16,885 bases of DNA from Desulfobacterales bacterium (GTDB lineage Bacteria; Desulfobacterota; Desulfobacteria; Desulfobacterales; Desulfobacteraceae). A model generated the notes under the pieces. The model was not told the DNA's origin. It saw only the letters and a list, made by a program, of their open reading frames with translations, and did not search any database. The stretch is from NCBI GenBank assembly GCA_022361135.1, contig JAKSBM010000164.1, positions 1 to 16,885 on the forward strand, given 5' to 3'. The position numbers were made by a program, and so were the translations under genes. Every line of letters begins with the position of its first letter. Within the stretch, counting starts at the first letter, position 1. Shown piece after piece: positions 6,863-13,780 of this stretch.

Positions 6863-8866
6863 TTAAGGGGTTTTGGATCTAAAAAAACAGGAAAAAATCA
6901 CATTGCCCAGGATGCAAAGGGCCCCGCCCATGACAATGGCATGGCCAATGTCGGCCCGGGCGGCAAAATATCCGTAAAATACCGGTCCCAGACTGGAACC
7001 GATGCGTTCAAATGAAGAATAGACCGACAGGGTGGTCCGACTTCCGATTTCCTTGGCGGTGCGGGTGTGCATCAACAGGCTGGACTGGGCCGGAAATGTC
7101 ACGGAGTTGGAAATGCCCAGGACCAGCAGGGAAAAAATCACATAGGCGGCTTTCAGGGTGGGAGAGGCTTCCCCCAGAAAATAAAATCCCATGAAGACCA
7201 GACCCACCAGGACATTGGAGCCCACCACGGAGAACTTACTCTGGCGAATCTGCTTCAACCGCTTATTCAGGTAACCGGCAAAGAGAACCGAAGGCAGGCT
7301 GTAAAACATCATGATCCGGCCGATGTCGGCATAGAGGAAATCCGCCTTGAGGAAAATGGGCAGGGAAAAATAAAAGAACCCAATGAAGGTGATCCGGGTG
7401 AAAATCCCATGGATGAAGATGCAAACCAGATTCACGTCCCGGGAACCGGCCTTGAAAAACAGGCCCAGTCCCCCGCCCTTTTCCGGGGCCTTGTCCGTTG
7501 AAAGGCTCACCTTGTCGTCCCGGATCATGTAATCAAAGGCATAAATCACCAGGACAATGGCCGCCGATGCAAAAAAGACAAAGCGATAGGAGAAATATTC
7601 CACCAGGACCGACCCGATGATCACCGAGCAGAATAATCCCCCGGAAAAGGCAGCGGTGAAACCGGCCAGGTGGAGGGAACGATTTTCCACCGAGGCATGC
7701 TCCACAATGAATTGCTTGCAATAAATGACGATGAAGGCGAATCCCACGGCCGTCAGCATGCGACCTGCAATGAGCTGGACAATGTCCTGGGAAAGGCCCC
7801 CGCAGATCAAGCCCAGGGTGGTGCACATGGCCCCCAGGCCAATGGCATGGTCCATGTTCACCCAACGCTTAAAGAGATCCGACCCCATGAAAAGCATGAA
7901 GGCAAACACCGTCATCATGTAACAGGTAATGGGCAGCCCCATGAGGATTTCATGGGAAAAAAAGCCGGTCAAAAAGGTGGGTTTCTCCAATAATTCCCTG
8001 GAAAACAGGGGGAGGAAACTGGCCTGGAGATTGGCACCCAGGAAAAAGAGGAAAACAATGGGGCGAATCTGGGAGGGATCCACCATGCGGCGGATCTTCC
8101 CCCCCCGGTCCGGCATCAATGAAGCGGCCTGTTGATCCACAGCAGCCACCAGGGCTCCACGGCCATGGAAAACCCGGAAATAAATCTCCATTTTCAGCTG
8201 GTTCAAATGGGCCCGGAGACGACTGACCTCCCCCCGCCGGTGCTGGATGGCCTGCCCCAGGCGGGTGATAAAGGGGGTAAATTCCACGGGCATGCGCATG
8301 GGCGGCACCGGGGTCAAATCCCGGACCATGGCATTGATGTTTTCCTTGGACTGCTTCAGGGGGATAACCATGAGCCGGGAGCCAAAGAATCGAATCACTT
8401 CATAGGTGATAATAAGACCGGCCATGACAATGGTGAGCAGATCAAAGAGCAGGGTGTAGGTCCGTTTTCCCAGGGCGTCCCCCAGCCCCAGGCGGATTTC
8501 CCCCACCTGCCGGTCCTGGGAAAGGATGGGAATCCGGATATCCTGGACCGCATCCATGGCCCGGTGGGCGGAAAAAAGGACCACGGAGCCCGAGGCCACA
8601 TGGATGTGGGACAGCTCGGGGGCCGTTTCCAAAACCGAGGAAAGAAAGGTATCCATACCCCCGATGCTGCCCAGGGGCAGGCCCAGGTCCAGGGCAAATT
8701 CCACTTCCTTTTTAATGATCTGCCCCAACTCCTCCATCTGTTCCAGATTCTGGCGCTGGTATTCGGAACGGAACATGGCGGCATTGGAAACCATGTAAAA
8801 CAATTGGGTCAATCCCACAAAAATCAAAACAATAATCAACAATCGTCGGGTGTGCATGGCAGCCAT
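6863..8866 (-). CDS. Sensor-module / major facilitator superfamily fusion permease
   Basis: A 667-residue protein with two parts. Residues 1-267 look like a receptor front end: TM helix at 8-27, a periplasmic segment of about 110 residues, a second TM at 137-160, then a charged cytoplasmic linker of about 100 residues containing a helical LRAHLNQLKMEI stretch. Residues 268-662 contain 12 predicted TM helices in two groups of six, split by a hydrophilic loop (about 450-475), as in MFS permeases; GRMLTAVGFAF in the fourth helix is MFS-like. MFS proteins move small solutes by proton coupling or uniport; the solute cannot be told. The front end resembles the 242-residue protein encoded just upstream. 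It starts 7 nt after that gene, so they are coupled. The reading frame is continuous across the junction, so this is a real fusion unless the sequence is in error. Confidence 0.85.
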   Translation of the reverse strand: MAAMHTRRLLIIVLIFVGLTQLFYMVSNAAMFRSEYQRQNLEQMEELGQIIKKEVEFALDLGLPLGSIGGMDTFLSSVLETAPELSHIHVASGSVVLFSAHRAMDAVQDIRIPILSQDRQVGEIRLGLGDALGKRTYTLLFDLLTIVMAGLIITYEVIRFFGSRLMVIPLKQSKENINAMVRDLTPVPPMRMPVEFTPFITRLGQAIQHRRGEVSRLRAHLNQLKMEIYFRVFHGRGALVAAVDQQAASLMPDRGGKIRRMVDPSQIRPIVFLFFLGANLQASFLPLFSRELLEKPTFLTGFFSHEILMGLPITCYMMTVFAFMLFMGSDLFKRWVNMDHAIGLGAMCTTLGLICGGLSQDIVQLIAGRMLTAVGFAFIVIYCKQFIVEHASVENRSLHLAGFTAAFSGGLFCSVIIGSVLVEYFSYRFVFFASAAIVLVIYAFDYMIRDDKVSLSTDKAPEKGGGLGLFFKAGSRDVNLVCIFIHGIFTRITFIGFFYFSLPIFLKADFLYADIGRIMMFYSLPSVLFAGYLNKRLKQIRQSKFSVVGSNVLVGLVFMGFYFLGEASPTLKAAYVIFSLLVLGISNSVTFPAQSSLLMHTRTAKEIGSRTTLSVYSSFERIGSSLGPVFYGYFAARADIGHAIVMGGALCILGNVIFSCFFRSKTP

Positions 8867-8873
8867 CCAGCCT

Positions 8874-9602
8874 TTAATGGGTATTCAACCGGCGGAGAAG
8901 CCGGGCTTGCAATTTTTTCTGTTGCTCCGGGCCATGGGGATAAAGATCCGCCCGGTCCAGCCATTGCCCGGACCGGATGGCCATAAGGCGCCGGTCCACA
9001 TCCGCCAGGGGAGAAAGGACCACCCCCTTGCGACTCAATCCATCAACATCCCCCGAGGCCAGCCCCTGTTCCAGACTTTGGACAAACCGCTCGTGGGGGA
9101 CCTGGATATACCGGGTGAGGAAAAAATAAAGCAGGGGCAGGGAAATCCCCAGGATGACGAGGAAAAAGAGGATGGACTTCTGCACCAGGCTGAGCAACCG
9201 GTCCCGGACGGCCTGGTGGGAAATCACCAGGATCATCTGCCCCTTCACCCCGTGGCGGTCGGAAAGGAGAAACCCCATCTCCTCCACCCCGGTTTCAGCC
9301 CGGCGATTGGGCCGCAGGGAATAAACGGTCTGTCCGGCGGGATTCCTCACGTGGAGATTTTCCAGATCTTCGTTGATCAAGCCGGAAAGGAGACGGTCGT
9401 ATTTCAATTGATCCAGGGGCTTGCCAAATACCAGGGAGATATTGAGTTTACGCTGGAGTTCCGTTCCCAGGAGCCGGTATTTCCGCTGGCTGTTTTCCAT
9501 GAGGTTGTCGGCCAGAAATCCGATCTCCAGGAAACAATTCAACCCCTGGACAAAAAAAATAATCAAAAAGGTGATGAGTATGATCCGTGAACAAAGTTTC
9601 AT
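8874..9602 (-). CDS. Two-TM sensor-like membrane protein without output domain
   Basis: A 242-residue protein: TM at about 6-27, a periplasmic region of about 115 residues, TM at about 143-163 (ILFFLVILGISLPLLYFFL), then about 80 cytoplasmic residues that look like a HAMP-type or short linker region rich in Arg and Leu. No kinase, phosphatase, cyclase or methyl-accepting domain follows. The periplasmic part matches the front end of the downstream MFS fusion in pattern: a GKPL / GLPL turn, then LLSGLI / FLSSVL, then LHV and a G-x-x-V-x-S stretch (residues 40-95 here, 41-99 there). Its ATG overlaps the TGA of the phosphatase gene (ATGA), so the two products are probably made together and may form a complex. 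Function is not recognised; a ligand-sensing partner is inferred. Confidence 0.75.
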   Translation of the reverse strand: MKLCSRIILITFLIIFFVQGLNCFLEIGFLADNLMENSQRKYRLLGTELQRKLNISLVFGKPLDQLKYDRLLSGLINEDLENLHVRNPAGQTVYSLRPNRRAETGVEEMGFLLSDRHGVKGQMILVISHQAVRDRLLSLVQKSILFFLVILGISLPLLYFFLTRYIQVPHERFVQSLEQGLASGDVDGLSRKGVVLSPLADVDRRLMAIRSGQWLDRADLYPHGPEQQKKLQARLLRRLNTH

Positions 9603-11614
9603 GCATTCCCCCGGTACTGGACCATGAGCATGGCAATGTCGTCAAACTGGGGTTCCACATCGGCAAAGATCTTCAAATCCTGCCCCAGGGTGGAAATCAC
9701 CCCTTCCGGGGATTCCCCCACCAGTGAAATGACGTTGGTCAACAGGCGCTCCTCGGTGTAAAATTGCTTCTCCGGATCCTGGGCTTCGGTCACCCCGTCG
9801 GTATATAGGAACAGGGATTCCCCCGGTTCCAGATCCAGGGTCAATTCCGAGTACTCCACCCCGTCCATGATGCCCACCAGGGGGCCGGAGGTGCCTTCCA
9901 CATATTCACAATCCCGGCCGGGGGACACCCGAATGGGCAGGTTGTGGCCGCCGTTGGCATAGACAATCCGGCCGGTTTCCAAATCCAGGATCCCCACCAG
10001 CAGGGTGACAAACATGGACTGGGGATTATCCCCGGCAATGGTCTCGTTGACCTCGGTCATGATCTGGGCCGGGCTGTCGTGCTTGAATGCCGCCGATTTG
10101 ATCAAGGTCTTGGTGATGGCCATCATCAAGGCGGCAGGCACCCCCTTGCCCGAGACATCCCCAATGGTGAAACAGAGGCGGTGCTCATCCACAAAATAAA
10201 AATCATAGAGATCCCCCCCCACTTCCTTGGCCGGTTCCAGGGAGGCATGGATATCCAGCCCCTCCCGGTCGGGGAAGGCGGGGAAAATCTTGGGCAGGAG
10301 CCCCAATTGGATGGCCTTGGCCACATTGAGTTCCCCCTCGATGCGTTGGTTCTCCGCCAGGGTATCAATGAGCTTGCGCACATTTTCCCGCAGCTGGGCC
10401 TCCATGTCGGCAAAGGCGCCGGAAAGCCGGCCCACCTCGTCCCGGTGGGCTTCGGCCAGGGATAGAAGCTCCCCGTCCACATCCCCGGCCTGGGTGAAGT
10501 CGGTGGTGGAGAAATCCTTGACCTTGGTCGCCAAAAGATTCAAGGGCCGCGAAATGTGGGAAACCACCCAGACCGTTAAAAGAACGGCGCAGAACAGAAT
10601 CACGCCGATGACAATACTCTGCTGGGTGACGATGGCCCGGGCCGGGGCCTTGATCTCATCCATGGGCACCATGACCCCGATGGTCCAGCCCAGGGGTTTA
10701 AAATAGGACACATGGGCGGCCACTTCCCGGCCCTGGAAGAGTTCCCGGGACTCAAAGACCAACCCCGCCTCCCCGGCCTGGGCCAGATCCTCAAACAGGG
10801 AACGACCGGTGCGGGTGTTCACCGCCCCAGCCAATCCTTCCCCATGGGCTTCCCCCCCCCGGGCCACCACCTGGAACCCGGAATCAAAGATAAAGGGAAA
10901 ACCGGACTGGGCAATGACGATTTCCCCAAGGGTCTGGTTCAGGTTTTCCACGATCTTTTCCAGCCGCTGTTGGGCCTCGGCTTCAATGGTGGCAATGTCG
11001 ATGATCATTCCCCCGTACCAATCCCAGGGGGCATATTTCCGCGCCGCCACCAAATATTTGGAGGTGCGCCCCTTTTTATCGGTCCAATTGACCACATCCA
11101 ACACCGGTTCATTGTCCGATCCGAAGCAGGAGAGGGCCTCCTCCAGGCAGCGATCCTTCATGTCCCTCAGCCCGGCAATATTGGTCCCGGCGATGTCGGC
11201 ATTGGGGGATGCCAGGACATTGAGTTCCCCGTCGGCAATGAAATAGCTGCCGAACTGGGGGTCCCGGGTGCCCCGGACCCAGTCCAGGATCACCCCCCGG
11301 GCATTTTCCACCGCCCCATTGGACCGGCGGGCCGCCGCCTCCTCCAGGGCCATCATCCTCACAAGCAATTGGGTGCGGACCTTGAGCAAATCTTTATGGC
11401 GCTTCACCGCCAGGATCTTGTCGGCGATGAGGTTGTGATATTCCCCCTTGATGTTGAGATCCACCAGGGAAAGGACGTGGCGGGCCAGCCGGTCCTGCTG
11501 GTCCATCATGGCGGCGCCGGTTTCCCGGCCGGAAACGGAAATGAGAACCAGGGCTGTTATCCCCATGACTGCAACAATGAGACAGACAATTTTCGACTTT
11601 AGAGAATAGAACAT
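9599..11614 (-). CDS. Membrane Cache-HAMP-PP2C (SpoIIE/RsbU-type) serine phosphatase
   Basis: A 671-residue signalling phosphatase. TM1 at about 8-26, a large periplasmic region to about 330 that looks like a double Cache sensor (FGSYFIADGELNVLASP, APWDWYGGMIIDI, KPLGWTIGVMVP), TM2 at about 333-352, HAMP at about 353-415 beginning with the usual SRPLNLL, a short coiled coil, and the PP2C domain from about 440. Metal-binding motifs are intact: EVGGDLYD (D468), GDVSGKGVPAAL (485-496), NGGHN (554-558), YTDGVTEA (604-611) and FDDIAML (657-663). Such enzymes usually dephosphorylate an STAS-domain anti-anti-sigma factor in a partner-switching pathway. It lies 45 nt after sctU with no terminator in between, which suggests a regulatory link to type III secretion, as for BtrU in Bordetella. 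No STAS or RsbW-type kinase gene is in the window. Confidence 0.92.
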   Translation of the reverse strand: MFYSLKSKIVCLIVAVMGITALVLISVSGRETGAAMMDQQDRLARHVLSLVDLNIKGEYHNLIADKILAVKRHKDLLKVRTQLLVRMMALEEAAARRSNGAVENARGVILDWVRGTRDPQFGSYFIADGELNVLASPNADIAGTNIAGLRDMKDRCLEEALSCFGSDNEPVLDVVNWTDKKGRTSKYLVAARKYAPWDWYGGMIIDIATIEAEAQQRLEKIVENLNQTLGEIVIAQSGFPFIFDSGFQVVARGGEAHGEGLAGAVNTRTGRSLFEDLAQAGEAGLVFESRELFQGREVAAHVSYFKPLGWTIGVMVPMDEIKAPARAIVTQQSIVIGVILFCAVLLTVWVVSHISRPLNLLATKVKDFSTTDFTQAGDVDGELLSLAEAHRDEVGRLSGAFADMEAQLRENVRKLIDTLAENQRIEGELNVAKAIQLGLLPKIFPAFPDREGLDIHASLEPAKEVGGDLYDFYFVDEHRLCFTIGDVSGKGVPAALMMAITKTLIKSAAFKHDSPAQIMTEVNETIAGDNPQSMFVTLLVGILDLETGRIVYANGGHNLPIRVSPGRDCEYVEGTSGPLVGIMDGVEYSELTLDLEPGESLFLYTDGVTEAQDPEKQFYTEERLLTNVISLVGESPEGVISTLGQDLKIFADVEPQFDDIAMLMVQYRGNA

Positions 11615-11659
11615 GAGATGTATCCGTATTCGGGTTTAATGCTGATTAAATCATTCCAA

Positions 11660-12697
11660 TTAGGTTTCAAGGGATTTCACCCAGAGCAGGACATCGGCCA
11701 CCTGGCGGACCAATATGCCGGGAATATATTCATTTTCAGAGGCATCGGCGTAGAGGGCCCGGGCCAGGGGCACATTCTGCATGATGGGAATGCCCTCTTC
11801 CCGGGCCGCCGCCACCATGCGCTTGGCCAAGGCCCCTTCCCCCTTGGCCAGGACCACGGGCAGGGGCGTTTCCTCTTCCTCATAGTAAAGGGCAATGGCC
11901 AGGCGGGTGGGATTGGTCACCAGAACCGTGGCCTTGCGGGTGGCCTGGGTGGCCCCCTCGTTGATCATTTCCTGGTGCATCTGCTTCCGCTTGCCCTTGA
12001 TCTGGGCATCCCCTTCCATTTCCTTGTATTCCCGCTTTACCTCGTCCTTGGACATCATGAGCTGCTTGGTGTGCTGCCAGCGCTGGAAGAGGTAGTCCAG
12101 AGCCGCCAGGACCACCATAACACCGGAAACATAGGCTGCCAGGTCAAATAGAATGGCCCCCAGGGAATCGTAAATGGCCCCCAATCCCTGGCGGGGAATG
12201 AGCTGGAGTGACATGATGTATTTCTTCACCACATGCATGGCCACCCAGCCGATGACCACCACCTTGATGGAACTTTTGATGAACTCCACCAGATTTTTGA
12301 TGGAAAAGGTTTTCTTGAACCATTGTTTGGGATTCATGTTGGACAACTTGGGCATGGCCGCCTTCATGGAAACCAGAAATCCCACCTGGATGAGATTGGC
12401 AATGGTGCCGGCCAGCATCACCGCCAAAACCACGGGCAGAACAATGCGGGCAATGCAGGAGAGCACGGCCATGAGGGTGGGGAACATGACCTCGTCAAAG
12501 GGCCGATTCATCACGGCCAGGGGCAGGGCAAACAACTCCTTGAAAATCTCAAGGAAATGGCCCCAGAGCAGAAAGACCACGGCAAAGAGAACAATGGTGG
12601 TGGCCGTGGCCGGCAACTCCTGGCTTTTGGCAATCTGCCCCTCCTTGCGGGCATCCCGCAATTTCTTTGGGGTGGGTTGTTCGGTCTTGTCGCTCAC
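11660..12697 (-). CDS. sctU: Type III secretion export switch protein SctU (YscU/FlhB family), NPTR variant
   Basis: A 345-residue inner-membrane protein of the export apparatus that controls substrate switching. The N-terminus (KTEQPTPKKLRDARKEGQIA) is the family hallmark. Four TM helices lie at about 30-50, 75-105, 138-158 and 176-203, followed by a basic linker and the cytoplasmic domain. The C-terminal part (VVLAKGEGALAKRMVAAARE, VPLARALYADASENEYIP, VADVLLWV) follows injectisome SctU more than FlhB. The autocleavage motif reads N262-P263-T264-R265 where almost all members have NPTH; the Arg codon is CGC, one base from CAC. Asn and Pro are kept, so cleavage may still occur. Its ATG overlaps the sctT stop by 4 nt. 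Confidence 0.93.
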   Translation of the reverse strand: MSDKTEQPTPKKLRDARKEGQIAKSQELPATATTIVLFAVVFLLWGHFLEIFKELFALPLAVMNRPFDEVMFPTLMAVLSCIARIVLPVVLAVMLAGTIANLIQVGFLVSMKAAMPKLSNMNPKQWFKKTFSIKNLVEFIKSSIKVVVIGWVAMHVVKKYIMSLQLIPRQGLGAIYDSLGAILFDLAAYVSGVMVVLAALDYLFQRWQHTKQLMMSKDEVKREYKEMEGDAQIKGKRKQMHQEMINEGATQATRKATVLVTNPTRLAIALYYEEEETPLPVVLAKGEGALAKRMVAAAREEGIPIMQNVPLARALYADASENEYIPGILVRQVADVLLWVKSLET

Positions 12698-13509
12698 AAG
12701 GCCCCCGACAGAACCAATTGCACCCGGGAAAGCCGGGCCATCATTTCAAGGAAGATATGGCAGAGGGGGTAAAGATAGACAAAGATCAAAAAGGCCGTGG
12801 CCCCGCTCTTCACCCCCATGGACAGGATAAAAACGTTGAGCTGCTGGGCAAAGCGATTGATCAACCCCAGGCAAAAATCCGAAAGAAAACAGGCAATGAC
12901 CACCGGGGCGGCCAGAAGCACCATGTAAAGCATGAGCCAGGAGACCTGTTCGGCAAAGAGCAGGGGCAGCTTCATGGAAATGGGCCAGGGCAGCAACTGG
13001 CCCACGGGCCAGATCAGGTAGGAGGTAAAGCAAAGGGAGAGAAAGCTCAAAAAGGCCGACGAGGTAAAGAAAAGATAGACCAGGACCTGGAAAAGAAACG
13101 ATCCCAGGGGCGAGGTGCTCTCCTGGGAAATGGGGTCGGTGCTCTGGGACTGGGAGGCCCCCCGCTGGTTGTCCATGAGAAAACCGGCACTCTGCACCGT
13201 CCAGAAGAGGATGCTCACCAGAAATCCCAGGCAGAAGCCCACAAAGACCTCCTTGACCATGACGGCCATGATGAGCAGCACCCCGGCCGTATTGCCCAGC
13301 CCGGCCGTGAGGGCACCGGTGTCGGGCAGTGTGGGGTAGATGAAAAGCATCAGGGGCAAAACCAGACTCATGCGCAGGGGACCGGTCACAATCCCCCCGC
13401 CCAGGAACGGGGTCACCGTAAAAAGCACAAAAAGACGGGGCACCCCCAGGGTCACGGCGAAAATAAGCTTTTCCACCCCCAGGGCCCGGAGCCATTCCAG
13501 GGTTTCCAT
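12694..13509 (-). CDS. sctT: Type III secretion export apparatus protein SctT (YscT)
   Basis: A 271-residue multi-TM protein of the export gate. Two stretches separate it from flagellar FliR: FLMDNQRGASQSQS and STSPLGSFLFQ (about 110-140), and DFCLGLINRFAQQLNVFIL with MGVKSG (about 211-236); both are typical of injectisome SctT/SpaR. Length is right for SctT. It begins 1 nt after the sctS stop and overlaps sctU by 4 nt. SctR, SctS and SctT together build the helical export gate with SctU wrapped around it; SctR is not encoded here. Confidence 0.93.
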   Translation of the reverse strand: METLEWLRALGVEKLIFAVTLGVPRLFVLFTVTPFLGGGIVTGPLRMSLVLPLMLFIYPTLPDTGALTAGLGNTAGVLLIMAVMVKEVFVGFCLGFLVSILFWTVQSAGFLMDNQRGASQSQSTDPISQESTSPLGSFLFQVLVYLFFTSSAFLSFLSLCFTSYLIWPVGQLLPWPISMKLPLLFAEQVSWLMLYMVLLAAPVVIACFLSDFCLGLINRFAQQLNVFILSMGVKSGATAFLIFVYLYPLCHIFLEMMARLSRVQLVLSGAL

Positions 13510-13510
13510 G

Positions 13511-13780
13511 CTAGTTGAGAATCTGGTTGAAGTTCACGAAAATCTCTTCCCCATAGGCCAGGAGCATCCCCCCCAGCCAGCCGGCCGTGGCCAGGATGGT
13601 CAGGGAGACGGCAATGAGCTTCACCCCGAAACTCAGGGTCTGCTCCTGGAGCTGGGTAATGGCCTGGAAAAGGGAAAAGAGCAGCCCCACAATGGAGCCC
13701 ACCACAATGGGGGGCATGGAAAGGATCAAAACCAGGTACATGGCCTTGGAGGCGTAACCCAATGCAGCTTGTTCCACCAT
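13511..13780 (-). CDS. sctS: Type III secretion export apparatus protein SctS (YscS)
   Basis: An 89-residue protein with two TM helices (about 12-37 and 52-76) separated by the conserved loop QAITQLQEQTLSFGVKL (39-55). Length and this motif identify the SctS/FliQ family; the LILSMPPIVVGSIVGLL first helix is close to injectisome members. Its ATG overlaps the sctV TGA (TGATG), implying coupled translation. In most secretion loci sctR precedes sctS, but here sctV does. Confidence 0.93.
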   Translation of the reverse strand: MVEQAALGYASKAMYLVLILSMPPIVVGSIVGLLFSLFQAITQLQEQTLSFGVKLIAVSLTILATAGWLGGMLLAYGEEIFVNFNQILN

